Positions 17,666 to 26,740 of a DNA stretch of 64,000 bases are shown here, piece by piece; position 1 is the first letter of the stretch; each line of letters starts with the position of its first letter. A program made the translations under genes and the position numbers. This DNA comes from Anaerolineales bacterium UBA6055. GTDB taxonomy: Bacteria; Chloroflexota; Anaerolineae; Aggregatilineales; Phototrophicaceae. Location of the stretch: contig DIYL01000049.1 in assembly GCA_002428985.1 (NCBI GenBank), forward strand, positions 8,546 through 72,545, given 5' to 3'. Under the pieces are notes generated by a model that worked only from the letters and a program-made list of their open reading frames with translations, did no database searches and was not told the origin of the DNA.

Positions 17666-19294
17666 ATGAAATTAACACCATACCAGCTTGGTGAATTGCG
17701 TATAGCAATACCGGATAACCAGACATTGTCTCGTGTGATTCGCATCATAGAAAACGAAACACAACCACTAAGTGAAAAACCAGATTTTGATAGTTCATTT
17801 ATTTCTGAAAATATTGACCTCATCACAAAAGCAATAGATTTTCTCCCCATCTCGTTCTATATCAAAGATCGTCAGAGTCGCTTTATCTTCGCAAATCGCC
17901 ATACCGCTTATATTTTAGGTCAAGAGTCTAATAGCGATATTCTAGGCAAAACAGATTTTGAGTTTATGAAAGAGTCTGTTGCTCATGAAAATTATGATAA
18001 AGAGCAATTATTGATATCAACAAGCACTGCCATATTGAATGAAGAACTATCTTCCATAGATAGACACGGTCAACCGCTGTGGTTATTATCATCAAAACAA
18101 CCGATTCGTAATGCATCAGGTGATGTCATTGGGCTGGTTGGCGTCAATATTAATATCACGCGCCAAAAAGAAGTTGAACATGATCTTGAAGCAGAACGTA
18201 ATCTCCTCCGCACGTTGATGAATATGTTAGATGGGCAAATTTTTATTAAAGACCTTAAGAGCCGCTTTATTATTGCGAATCATCAGGTCGTAAAGGGGAC
18301 TGGTGTAGAGAAATACGAAGATATTGTGGGAACAACCGATTTTGATTATTTACCCGATGATGTTGCCCAAAAGTTCTATGAAGAAGAACAACAGGTCATC
18401 CATGATGGCAAACCGATAGTTAACAAGGAGATTCAACACCAGTCGGTGACATCAAATAACCTCGACCAATGGTGGGTATCTACCAAAGCGCCCCTATATG
18501 ATGAAGATAAAAATATTGTGGGGCTCGTAGGCTTTAACCGTGAAATTACCGAGCAAAAACGAGCGCAACAACGCGAAATCGAGTTTGAATTAGAACGTAC
18601 CCGACGACAAATTTTATCAGACTTTATTGTTGGGTCGTCTCATGAATTCCGTAATCCAATTGCTACGATTCAGAGTACATCGTATTTGCTAAGTAAAAGT
18701 GATGACCCTGATAAAAAAGTACGATATCTTGAAAAAATTAATCGGCAAACTGCTACATTAACCCGCCTGATTGATATGATGAACCAGATGATGGTGTTTG
18801 ACCGTGGGATTCAATTACATAAAGAAAATTATCCAGCGAAAACTTTCTTTAATGATCTCATGATGGAATTTAAGGAGCGCATGGTAGAGAAACAGTTGAC
18901 GTTAAACGTTGATGTATCCTCAGAAGTATCAAACATCTATGGTGACCCCACATTGCTAAGACAAGCTCTGTATTCGATTATAGAAAATGCTATTGCCTAT
19001 ACACATGATCATGGCGAAATCAGCCTGCGGGTGACGCTTAACCAACAAAATATAATGATCCTGATTCGTGATACAGGTATTGGTATGACACAAGAAGTTG
19101 TAGACCGTGTTTTTGAACGGTTTTTCAGAGCTGATGCATCTCGTTCACTCAGTGGCTTCGGGTTGGGCTTATCCATTGCTAAACGCATTATAGAGTTGCA
19201 TCGTGGTGATATATCCGTAACTAGTGAAGCCGGTGTTGGGAGCGAATTTATAATTAAGCTACCAATGCAACCCACCTACGACTTGGCAGAGTAA
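17666..19294 (+). CDS. Tandem-PAS sensor histidine kinase
   Basis: 542 residues, no membrane helix. An N-terminal region of about 55 residues, two homologous PAS domains (about 58-172 and 183-300, both with the pattern F-I-K-D-x-x-SRF-I-x-AN), then HisKA with His326 (GSSHEFRNPIATIQS), N box IENAIAYTH, G1 DTGIGMT and G2 SGFGLGLSIAKRI. No partner receiver is adjacent; the nearest DNA downstream is a DinB gene. Confidence 0.9.
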   Translation: MKLTPYQLGELRIAIPDNQTLSRVIRIIENETQPLSEKPDFDSSFISENIDLITKAIDFLPISFYIKDRQSRFIFANRHTAYILGQESNSDILGKTDFEFMKESVAHENYDKEQLLISTSTAILNEELSSIDRHGQPLWLLSSKQPIRNASGDVIGLVGVNINITRQKEVEHDLEAERNLLRTLMNMLDGQIFIKDLKSRFIIANHQVVKGTGVEKYEDIVGTTDFDYLPDDVAQKFYEEEQQVIHDGKPIVNKEIQHQSVTSNNLDQWWVSTKAPLYDEDKNIVGLVGFNREITEQKRAQQREIEFELERTRRQILSDFIVGSSHEFRNPIATIQSTSYLLSKSDDPDKKVRYLEKINRQTATLTRLIDMMNQMMVFDRGIQLHKENYPAKTFFNDLMMEFKERMVEKQLTLNVDVSSEVSNIYGDPTLLRQALYSIIENAIAYTHDHGEISLRVTLNQQNIMILIRDTGIGMTQEVVDRVFERFFRADASRSLSGFGLGLSIAKRIIELHRGDISVTSEAGVGSEFIIKLPMQPTYDLAE

Positions 19295-19372
19295 CGCCAT
19301 AGGTAACAGTAAAACACCTCAAATATGATACACTGCATCCTGTAAACCACACACTAGCAGGAGGTATCACCC

Positions 19373-19834
19373 ATGGAACAATTTTTTGTTGATATGCTCG
19401 ATCGTATTGAAGGATTACATGAACATTACGCGCAATACATGGCAGGCTTGAGCACCGAACAACTCGACTGGTCACCTGCCGATGATATGAACTCATTGTG
19501 TGTATTGGCGATTCATGTGACACAAGCTGAACGCTATTGGATCGGGTTGGGGCTTGATAATGTCATTGACCGCGATCGTGATGCAGAATTCATAGCACAG
19601 GGACATACTTTAGACGATTTGCTAGCACGGTTTGAAGCGAATCGTGCATTTTATAAAACTGCGTTTGAAACAATCTCTGTGAGTCAATTTGATGAAGTCG
19701 TCAAAAGTACCCTATTCCCCGACCGACCATTTGAATGCACCCGTGCTTGGGCAATATTACATGCACTTGACCATACCGCAGAGCACCTCGGACATGCAGG
19801 CATGACCCGCCAACTATTGGATGCAAAATCATAA
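19373..19834 (+). CDS. DinB-family metal-binding protein
   Basis: 153 residues. Four-helix DinB fold with metal-ligand histidines at HVTQAERYW and the C-terminal HALDHTAEHLGHAGMTRQLL. Members include thiol-dependent transferases and damage-induced proteins; the substrate is unknown. Good site AGGAGG at 19360. It is followed 13 bp later by a HEAT-repeat gene. Confidence 0.85.
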   Translation: MEQFFVDMLDRIEGLHEHYAQYMAGLSTEQLDWSPADDMNSLCVLAIHVTQAERYWIGLGLDNVIDRDRDAEFIAQGHTLDDLLARFEANRAFYKTAFETISVSQFDEVVKSTLFPDRPFECTRAWAILHALDHTAEHLGHAGMTRQLLDAKS

Positions 19835-19847
19835 CAGGAGACAATGA

Positions 19848-20699
19848 TTGACAGATTTCAATCCATATTGGTTTGATTTATTGGAAAGTGGACTTATGTC
19901 TGCTTTACCTTATTTGGAGAACAGTAGTTATCCAAACATGCGCCAGACAACCGAAAATCTGATAAAACATGGCGTACAGTCCTTTGATGATATTCTTGCT
20001 TTAGTAACCGATACCTCACAACCCGACGCAATACGTAAAGAGGCGATAACAGCTGTCTCGTGGCAAAAAGATGAAGAACATATCCCGATGTTGATTCAGG
20101 TGTTGCAAGATCAATCCGAGTCGAGTGATCTACTGCATTGGATACTAGTCATTAGCTCAAAATATCGGCATCATGATTTTGTCCAACCATTGATCAATAT
20201 TATCCAAAACTCTGACGATGATCTATCACGGCTAACAGCAATACAATCACTTGGTATGCTGGAAGTAAAAGAGGGTACAGAATTTATCTTCGACAACCTT
20301 GTTGATACTACCGATGAACAAACGCGTCTGACTGCAATCCGCTCGATTATGTGGATGAACCCGCATGTAACGGATAAAATGATTGATCGTTTTGTCGAAA
20401 TCGCCAAAGATAAAAACGAGTCTAATCTCATGCGTGCAATGGCAACCGAAGCATTAGGGGAATTGCATAGGTATGAACAAGTCCCCTTCGTTATTGGACA
20501 ACTGAGTGATCCCGACCCTGATGTACGATATGAGGCGTGTTGGTCATTGCATTTACTAGAAGCAAAAGAGGCAATTCCAGCAATTGAAGCACTCTTAGAT
20601 GATGATCGCAAGCCAGTTGGTGCAACGATAGATCATCCAACCGTTGCGATTATTGCACAATATGCTATTGATTATCTTCAAGGCAAAGGTACTGACTAG
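19848..20699 (+). CDS. HEAT-repeat protein
   Basis: 283 residues, TTG start with AGGAG before it. At least five HEAT/PBS-lyase-like helical repeats are visible (for example TAIQSLGMLEVKEGTEFIFD, MATEALGELHRYEQVPFVI, VRYEACWSLHLLEAKEAIPA). Such repeats act as protein-binding scaffolds. The stop overlaps the stop of the convergent DUF3179 gene in a shared CTAG. Confidence 0.8.
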   Translation: MTDFNPYWFDLLESGLMSALPYLENSSYPNMRQTTENLIKHGVQSFDDILALVTDTSQPDAIRKEAITAVSWQKDEEHIPMLIQVLQDQSESSDLLHWILVISSKYRHHDFVQPLINIIQNSDDDLSRLTAIQSLGMLEVKEGTEFIFDNLVDTTDEQTRLTAIRSIMWMNPHVTDKMIDRFVEIAKDKNESNLMRAMATEALGELHRYEQVPFVIGQLSDPDPDVRYEACWSLHLLEAKEAIPAIEALLDDDRKPVGATIDHPTVAIIAQYAIDYLQGKGTD

Positions 20700-21850
20700 T
20701 CTCCAAACACCTCAATATCAGGGGTACTGGAGACAGCAGAAAACCACAATAAAAATCGGGCAGGCACAGGTTCAAGGGCTTGTCCGGTTAAATCGCCGTT
20801 GATCGCTTGCCCGCTGATATTAAACTCACTGCCTGTATTTTGATCAACCCACTCACCATCAACATAAGATAAATCTACTGTTAATCCATCACCTAACGCT
20901 GTGAAATAAGCGACTCCCGTATCACCCGCATTATCGGCAAGTACAACAATTTCTTGATCTTCGATGATCGTTGTCGTGGCTGATGGCGCAAGGTCTTCTA
21001 ATGGAAAAGCAACCGACTCGTCATCGAGCATTACAACAAGGACATGATCACCCGGGCTCAGGCGACGGTCGGCTAAAATCGCGGCGGAAATAGGAAAGAA
21101 GCTTCGTCCAGAATTGAGGATGTCGATATAATCTCGGAATGGATCAAGGTGATACGGGGCGTTTGTCGGACGCATCAACACCACTGTATCCGGATGATCC
21201 GTCCGCCACTGTTCCCATGTAGTTGTAACAAACGGCAAAATATCTAAAGTTTGATTGACGCGCTCACCCAGAATAGACACACCCTCAGCTTGAAACCAAT
21301 AAGAGTTACTATCAGTATCGTACATCACCATATCACTCTCATAGAGGGCACTGGTGTTTCCAAAGATCAATTCCTCGCCATCTAGGATACGTGAATAAAC
21401 AATTGCACTTCGGCACAGCGGACAGTATGAAATAAGCAGAGGCACATCTGCGAGTGTATCATTGACGATTTCATGTCGATTTAAAATATGAAATGGGTAC
21501 GCGTAGGCTTGCCTATCGTCAGCGACATATCCGATCACCATGAAATTATCACCCATCCACACCACATCATCAGCAGATTCATAGTTGATGGGGAGACATT
21601 CGGCAATCTCACCATGACATAACGGTCTGATACGATCGCGTAAACGCTCACGGTCAGCAGGTGTTGCTTCTGTATAGCGCAATGCACGGTTACTCATATT
21701 ATCGAAGTCATCAAAGATGATATCCATCAGAGGGACGGTATGGGCGATACCGTCAGTTGTGAAAACTTCGCGTTCTTGTGCGACTATAGGCAGACTAGGT
21801 AACCCGATAAACAATAGGAGGATACAAAAAATGAGATGATGCCGTTTCAT
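20696..21850 (-). CDS. Secreted DUF3179 domain protein
   Basis: About 384 residues from the Met at 21850 (MKRHHLIFCILLLFIGLPSL), a signal peptide; an upstream Met at 21883 is less likely. The body carries the DUF3179 signature: YAYPFHILNRHEIVND, PLLISYCPLCRSAIVYSR, FGNTSALYESDMVMYD and SYWFQAEGVSILG. The CPLC pair is strictly conserved in the family. The function is unknown; an extracytoplasmic location is predicted. Confidence 0.85.
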   Translation of the reverse strand: MKRHHLIFCILLLFIGLPSLPIVAQEREVFTTDGIAHTVPLMDIIFDDFDNMSNRALRYTEATPADRERLRDRIRPLCHGEIAECLPINYESADDVVWMGDNFMVIGYVADDRQAYAYPFHILNRHEIVNDTLADVPLLISYCPLCRSAIVYSRILDGEELIFGNTSALYESDMVMYDTDSNSYWFQAEGVSILGERVNQTLDILPFVTTTWEQWRTDHPDTVVLMRPTNAPYHLDPFRDYIDILNSGRSFFPISAAILADRRLSPGDHVLVVMLDDESVAFPLEDLAPSATTTIIEDQEIVVLADNAGDTGVAYFTALGDGLTVDLSYVDGEWVDQNTGSEFNISGQAINGDLTGQALEPVPARFLLWFSAVSSTPDIEVFGD

Positions 21851-21914
21851 GGTAATTATCCAATCGTCGTTTAGCATCATCATGCAGAAAAAACCTTACA
21901 CAAGACTTTTATCA

Positions 21915-22799
21915 TTATAGAGATTTGACGAATTCAGCTATTTCGTCGAGCGCTTGCTGTGCCTCGGGTAAGTCGGGTGCATGTGCGTGGAAGACATGCC
22001 ACATACTGTCCCAAACCTTAAGTTGAACGTTGATACCGCCTGTTTGCGCTTTTTCGGCAAAACGAACGGCATCACTTTGTAAGATTTCATGTTCGCCAAC
22101 GTGGATGAGTAATAGAGGTAATTGTTCCAATGATGCGTAAACCGGTGATACAAGCGGATCAGATAATAAAGCATCATCGACATAATGACTGGCGGTATAC
22201 CGTAAATCGGACTCAATTATCATTGGATCGTTATCACGCTGAGACTGGATGCTATCTCCGGTTAGTGTGAGGTCAAGCCATGGTGAAATGAGGATGCCCG
22301 CTTTGGGTAATGCGATGTGATTATTCCGCAGTTTAAGCATGGCTGAGGCAACTAATCCGCCACCAGCCGAATCGCCCGCAAAAATAATTTGTGATGGATG
22401 ATATGTTGTTTCGATTAGATGTCGATACACGTTTACCACATCATCTAACCCAGTTGGGAAACGATGCTCTGGTGCAAGCCGATAGTTCACTGATAGAACA
22501 GGAATCCCACAAGCCTGACTTAGCTGTGCAACTTGTAACCGATGCGTCATACACGAACCAACAACAAATCCGCCCCCATGCAGGTAAACAATTAGCGTTG
22601 ATGCATCAACAATATCGCACTGAATCAACTCACAGTAGATATGGTCAATTTGCCGTTTTTCAATTGTTGTTCCAGTAGGTAGCGGCACATCACGGACTGC
22701 GTCTTCCCATTCTTTACGCTGTATCGGATAGGGGCGCGTATCGGGTTGATCAGGTTTATGCAGGCTTTTTCGTATAATTAGGCTTTTTTCACTTGGCAT
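21915..22799 (-). CDS. Alpha/beta hydrolase, HSL family
   Basis: About 294 residues starting at ATG 22799, with GGAG before it; a longer open frame to 23015 overlaps the divergent methyltransferase and is unlikely to be translated. HSL-type motifs: VYLHGGGFVVGS (oxyanion HGGG), nucleophile GDSAGGG, acid near DPLVSP, and catalytic His in WHVFHAH. This is probably a carboxylesterase or acetyl hydrolase. It is divergent from the methyltransferase, with promoters overlapping at 22795-22832. Confidence 0.85.
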   Translation of the reverse strand: MPSEKSLIIRKSLHKPDQPDTRPYPIQRKEWEDAVRDVPLPTGTTIEKRQIDHIYCELIQCDIVDASTLIVYLHGGGFVVGSCMTHRLQVAQLSQACGIPVLSVNYRLAPEHRFPTGLDDVVNVYRHLIETTYHPSQIIFAGDSAGGGLVASAMLKLRNNHIALPKAGILISPWLDLTLTGDSIQSQRDNDPMIIESDLRYTASHYVDDALLSDPLVSPVYASLEQLPLLLIHVGEHEILQSDAVRFAEKAQTGGINVQLKVWDSMWHVFHAHAPDLPEAQQALDEIAEFVKSL

Positions 22800-22817
22800 A
22801 AGTTGCTCCGGTTGGTC

Positions 22818-22823
22818 TATAAT
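22818..22823 (+). promoter_or_regulatory. -10 box for the UGA-containing methyltransferase
   Basis: Perfect TATAAT; a possible -35 TTGGCA lies at 22793-22798 with a long 19-bp spacer. Transcription would begin around the GTG at 22832, giving a leaderless mRNA. Confidence 0.4.
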
Positions 22824-22831
22824 AGTCTGAG

Positions 22832-23641
22832 GTGTCAAATCGTTATATATATCGACACCATAATTGTCAGATGCAAAATTTGCAAACTTTAGGAAGACAA
22901 CATTTGCCAATTCGTACAGATACAACTGGAATAGAACAACGCTATCTGCTGGATATGATTGATGTAGCACAGGGTCGCACACTTGAAATAGGGTGTGGCG
23001 ATGGGCGTATGACATGGCAATATGCTGAGCATGCCAACCAAGTCACAGCGATAGATGTTGAAGTACCTGCTCTACAAACTGCACGATCCTCCTGCCCCCA
23101 ACCACTCGAACAATCAGTGTCGTTTATGGTGGGGAGTGCTATTCGTTTACCATTTGCCCCCAATACCTTTGACCGTGCTGTGTTTGCATGGTCATTCTGA
23201 TGAATTATGCTTGAGGGTATGGTTCATGCCCTACACGATATTCACAGAGTTTTGAAACCTGGTGGTATCTTGCTCGATTTACGTCCGGCTATTGGCGATC
23301 GTATCGTGGAAGTTGATCTTGTCTCGGCGACATTGTATGCAGGCATGATTGATGCATCAGCTACAACAGCGGATAAACAAGCTGCTGATAATGCGATTGC
23401 ACAAGCAGTTGAAGATGGCTGGTATGCACTTGAGCATCAAGAGATATTCGAAATGATCACCGATATGGATACAGCCGATGATTTGCGCGATTATGGCGGA
23501 TCGTTCCGGCGGAGTGTGCTAGCCGAGGAAATTATTGAGACAGTCGAATCACTGACTGCCGATGAACCCGAGGATAGCTACACCGTTCGTATTCGTCGCA
23601 ATATGCATATCGCGCGTTACCGGAAAATTGCCAAATCATAG
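22832..23641 (+). CDS. SAM-dependent methyltransferase with tandem in-frame UGA codons (candidate selenoprotein)
   Basis: One reading frame of 270 codons interrupted only by two adjacent TGA codons at 23198-23203 (codons 123 and 124). Class I methyltransferase: motif I TLEIGCGDGRMTW, acidic loop VTAIDVEV, DRAVFAWSF, then UGA-UGA, then IMLEGMVHALHDIHRVLKPGGILLDLRP and a complete C-terminal domain. Both halves are needed for the fold and no frameshift separates them. The UGA pair falls where related methyltransferases, as I recall them, often carry Cys-Cys (WSLCC). A SECIS-like hairpin starts at the second UGA, and a tRNA-Sec gene lies 30 kb away. Start: GTG 22832 (leaderless) or ATG 22871. The alternative is a pseudogene with two nonsense codons. 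Confidence 0.6.
23201..23244 (+). promoter_or_regulatory. Bacterial SECIS-like hairpin
   Basis: The upper stem AGGGTATG/CATGCCCT (23214-23221 with 23225-23232) closes a GTT loop 18 nt after the second UGA. The lower stem TGAAT (23201-23205, including the UGA) pairs with ATTCA (23240-23244), with partial pairing between. The distance from UGA to mini-helix (10 nt) and the GG(U)U-type apex resemble the E. coli fdhF element (11 nt, GGUC apex). This pairing was found by eye. Confidence 0.5.
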
Positions 23642-23654
23642 TTCGGAGCACTTA

Positions 23655-24428
23655 TTACGTCACAAATTGATGATCCGGCGTGAAGAAGTTGCGATAGGTC
23701 AGATAAGATGCGATTAATCCGGTAAATGTCGCCGCACCGACCAGCATATACATCACGATAATCTGCAAGCGAACCGCTTCCACAGGGGATGCGCCTGCGA
23801 GGATCATGCCTGTCATTGCACCGGGGAGTTTAATCAATCCAACGGTTTTGGTTGTATCGACAATCGGGATCATTGCACCACGAATCGACTTACGAAATTG
23901 GCTCAACGATGCGACACGACTAGTTGCACCGAGTGCCAGTTTCGATTCAATCAAGAGGCGTTGTTCTTTTAGGTCAACACTTAAACGTGTCATGACGAGT
24001 GTTGCCGTGCTCATCGCATTGCCGACTACCATCCCACCTATCGGGATAATATCATTCGGGACAAATTCAAATACCCCTAAGAGTAGCAATGTGCCGACTG
24101 TCAATATTGTGCCAATGCCGATCGCAATCGTGCCGACGATGCGCGGTTTTTGCAAATTTTTGGCGCGTCCACCGCTAGTATACCCCGCAATCGAGATCAT
24201 AATCACCAAGATGAGGGTCGTAAAAATCGGGGAGTCTTGCTCGAAGACGAGTTCTAATGCATAACCTATTAGAATCAGTTGCACAAAACTACGCACAGTG
24301 GCAATTAGCAAATCTTTTTCGAGGTCGGCATGTTGCCAGCGCGAGACTGCCGCTGCAATCAACACAAAGACTGTTGATAATAGAAGCCGCGAGAGTTCGT
24401 CCATTCCGCCAAATAAATCAGGGAGCAT
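23655..24428 (-). CDS. fetB: Iron export ABC permease FetB-like (UPF0014)
   Basis: 257 residues with about seven hydrophobic segments. The UPF0014/FetB signature is visible: GMVVGNAMSTATLVMTRLS, ALGATSRVA, PIVDTTKTVGLIKLPGAMTGMILAGASPVEAVRLQIIVMYMLV. FetB with the FetA ATPase exports iron in E. coli and eases oxidative stress. It sits 29 bp downstream of fetA. Confidence 0.85.
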   Translation of the reverse strand: MLPDLFGGMDELSRLLLSTVFVLIAAAVSRWQHADLEKDLLIATVRSFVQLILIGYALELVFEQDSPIFTTLILVIMISIAGYTSGGRAKNLQKPRIVGTIAIGIGTILTVGTLLLLGVFEFVPNDIIPIGGMVVGNAMSTATLVMTRLSVDLKEQRLLIESKLALGATSRVASLSQFRKSIRGAMIPIVDTTKTVGLIKLPGAMTGMILAGASPVEAVRLQIIVMYMLVGAATFTGLIASYLTYRNFFTPDHQFVT

Positions 24429-24457
24429 GTTTGTTTTCCTCGGGTGATTGAGTGTGA

Positions 24458-25186
24458 TTAATCTTCTAGACCTTGTGCAAACGCCAAGACATGCGCATCA
24501 CCATGTTCAGGATCAAGCATTGCATCAACAGTGTCCAACCGCACGATGTTGCCATCCTCTACTAGTAAGACGCGGTCGGCGATGCGACGGGCTTGTTCTA
24601 CATCATGCGACACCCAAATGAGGGTCAGCCCATTTTCATTTTTTAAGCGTAAGAGAATATCTTCAATCCGATGCGTGATGACAGGATCTAGCGCACTCGT
24701 CGGTTCATCAACAAGCAACACATCGGGTTCATTGGCTAAGGCGCGGGCAATAGATAGGCGTTGTTCTTGCCCACCGCTGAGTTCATGCGCATCGCGATCA
24801 ATCAGCTTATCGGTCAGCGATGCCTGTTCCATGAGGTGTAAGATAGTCTCTCGGCTGAGAGTTTTGTTGCGTAGCATCGGACCATATGCGACATTATCGC
24901 CAACCGTACCATCAAAGACAGCAGTCTTTTGGAAGACCATGCCAACTTTACAGCGCAAATCCAAAATTGGCAGGTTGTGAATATCTTTCCCGTTATAGTG
25001 GATTGTGCCATCACTGATTGTTTCGAGGCGATTGAGACAGCGTAGTAATGAGGATTTACCACTCCCACTTGGTCCGATAATGACGAGTACCTCGCCACGT
25101 TGGACGCTCAGGCTCACGTTCTTGAGAATCGTCTGGTCGCCGCGGTTAAGGGTGATATTTTGAATATCAAAAATTGTATCAGTCAT
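24458..25186 (-). CDS. fetA: ABC transporter ATP-binding protein FetA-like
   Basis: 242 residues. Walker A GPSGSGKSSLLR near 38, Q-loop VGMVFQKTAV, signature LSGGQEQRLSIARAL, Walker B LLVDEPTSALDP and switch His in VSHD. It is followed by a fetB-type permease, which identifies the pair as a FetAB iron exporter rather than a phosphate importer. Confidence 0.85.
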   Translation of the reverse strand: MTDTIFDIQNITLNRGDQTILKNVSLSVQRGEVLVIIGPSGSGKSSLLRCLNRLETISDGTIHYNGKDIHNLPILDLRCKVGMVFQKTAVFDGTVGDNVAYGPMLRNKTLSRETILHLMEQASLTDKLIDRDAHELSGGQEQRLSIARALANEPDVLLVDEPTSALDPVITHRIEDILLRLKNENGLTLIWVSHDVEQARRIADRVLLVEDGNIVRLDTVDAMLDPEHGDAHVLAFAQGLED

Positions 25187-25357
25187 TGGTCGCCTATACT
25201 CGATAGATTGCCATCACGCAGACTATAGCGCAGACGGTGTTCTCATACAAATAGCGTGTGTTTATCGTAAAAAAATCTGCTGTTGTTTATCCGCAATTCG
25301 GATTGTGCGCTACAATGGTTGGGAAACTGTTTGCGATTAGAGAGGAAGACGATACCG

Positions 25358-26695
25358 ATGTCCATGAATTTATTCCAGCAATTACTACAAGCACAACGCC
25401 TCTTTCAAGAAGACTTGTTACGTCGTGCCAATGTGGTTGGTGTAGCTGTCGGCTATAAAAATTACAAAGAAGAAGCGACTGACCGACTGGCATTAGCGGT
25501 ATTAGTCGAGAAGAAAAAGCCAGTCGAGGCATTAACCGAAGAGGATCTGATTCCATCAGAGATGGATGGCGCACCAACGGATGTTATCGAAATTGGGAGA
25601 CTAGAAGCATTGACATCCCCGCGTGACCGTTTTCGCCCGACGATTCCAGCAGGAGTAAGTATTGGGCATTATTTGGTTACTGCCGGGACAATCGGTGGTA
25701 TCGTCTTTGATAAAACAACTGGTGAACCCCTAATTTTGTCCAACAATCATGTGTTGGCGAATAGTAACTTTGCAACCGTTGGTGATCCGATTTTGCAACC
25801 GGGACCAACCGATCATGGGGTGCGTCCGAACGATGTTGTGGCGCAATTACATCGCTTCGAACCCATTTATTATCATGGTGAAGTTCCACCAGAACCAGAG
25901 CCAACGCCGACCAACCCGCCTGCGCCACCTACAACAACACCAACCCAACCACCGACTACACCACCGCCTGTCGATACCACACCGACTCAACCACCGACAA
26001 CACCGACTCAGCCACCGACAACGCCGACGCAACCACCAACTACACCGACCCAACCACCGACAACGCCAACGCAACCACCGACTACACCAACACAACCACC
26101 GACTAATGGTGGCAATGTTGACACGCCAACTAGTAGTTGCGATATTGTTGATCTGATTGTTGGGATTGGAAATACTGTGGCGCGGATGAATGGGTCTGAT
26201 AAACGTTTGACCAGTGTACCATCATCACAAGCTGCAACTGCACAAACTACGACCACAACCGCACCTGTACAAAATATCAGCGCACAATCGACCTATATTC
26301 ACAATAACAGTGTGGATGCCGCTTTGGCTCGTCCTAATAACCCGCAAATGTTTGAACGCGAAATCATGAGCATCGGTAGACCTTCAGCCACAAAACGCCC
26401 ATCATTACAGATGCAAGTGCGCAAGCACGGACGCACCACAGGCTATACCGAAGCAACAATTACACTCATGAATGCGACTGTCAATGTCTCGTACAATACA
26501 CCGTCTGGTGTCAAACAAGCGCGCTTTAGTGGTCAAGTTATTACTGGACCAATGAGCCAAGGTGGTGATTCGGGATCATTAATTTTTGAAGTCGGAAGTT
26601 TGAATGCTGTCGGATTGTTATTCGCAGGATCAAGCCGTGCGACAATTTTCACACCGATTGATGTTGTACTGGATACAATGAATATTCGGTTTTAG
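25358..26695 (+). CDS. Trypsin-like serine protease with Pro/Thr-repeat linker (Nal1-like)
   Basis: About 445 residues from ATG 25358 (AGAGGAAG upstream); a longer frame from 25283 is less supported. The N-terminal segment NVVGVAVGYKNYKEE is followed by the first protease lobe with ILSNNHVLAN (catalytic His). A low-complexity linker of (PPTTPTQ) repeats occupies about residues 190-250. The second lobe has VRKHGRTTGYTEATI and GPMSQGGDSGSLIFE, where GDSG holds the catalytic Ser. Insertion of a mucin-like linker between the lobes is unusual. No clear signal peptide, so the location is uncertain. Confidence 0.7.
   Translation: MSMNLFQQLLQAQRLFQEDLLRRANVVGVAVGYKNYKEEATDRLALAVLVEKKKPVEALTEEDLIPSEMDGAPTDVIEIGRLEALTSPRDRFRPTIPAGVSIGHYLVTAGTIGGIVFDKTTGEPLILSNNHVLANSNFATVGDPILQPGPTDHGVRPNDVVAQLHRFEPIYYHGEVPPEPEPTPTNPPAPPTTTPTQPPTTPPPVDTTPTQPPTTPTQPPTTPTQPPTTPTQPPTTPTQPPTTPTQPPTNGGNVDTPTSSCDIVDLIVGIGNTVARMNGSDKRLTSVPSSQAATAQTTTTTAPVQNISAQSTYIHNNSVDAALARPNNPQMFEREIMSIGRPSATKRPSLQMQVRKHGRTTGYTEATITLMNATVNVSYNTPSGVKQARFSGQVITGPMSQGGDSGSLIFEVGSLNAVGLLFAGSSRATIFTPIDVVLDTMNIRF
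25940..26104 (+). repeat. Coding minisatellite for Pro/Thr linker
   Basis: Tandem units of about 21 bp encoding PPTTPTQ, at least seven copies, with synonymous third-base variation (ACA/ACG/ACC, CCA/CCG). This suggests selection on the protein rather than a very recent DNA expansion. A long minus-strand frame here is only its shadow. Confidence 0.8.
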
Positions 26696-26711
26696 TCAGT
26701 TTAGAACTATG

Positions 26712-26736
26712 AGGGGAATTTTATTCAAGTTCCCCT
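26712..26736. terminator. Bidirectional terminator
   Basis: AGGGGAA/TTCCCCT 7-bp stem with an 11-nt loop between convergent genes. Confidence 0.6.
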
Positions 26737-26740
26737 TATA

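Noticed and set aside
22800..23015. Longer N-terminus of the HSL hydrolase
   Set aside because: It overlaps the divergent methyltransferase and precedes the good ribosome site at 22799; not typical of HSL proteins.
22832..23200. Two separate genes for the methyltransferase halves
   Set aside because: The first half ends without a complete Rossmann fold and the second begins at an internal Met in the same frame six bases later with no ribosome site.
25847..26256. Trp/Arg- and Gly/Val-rich minus-strand frames
   Set aside because: Reverse-strand shadows of the Pro/Thr minisatellite.
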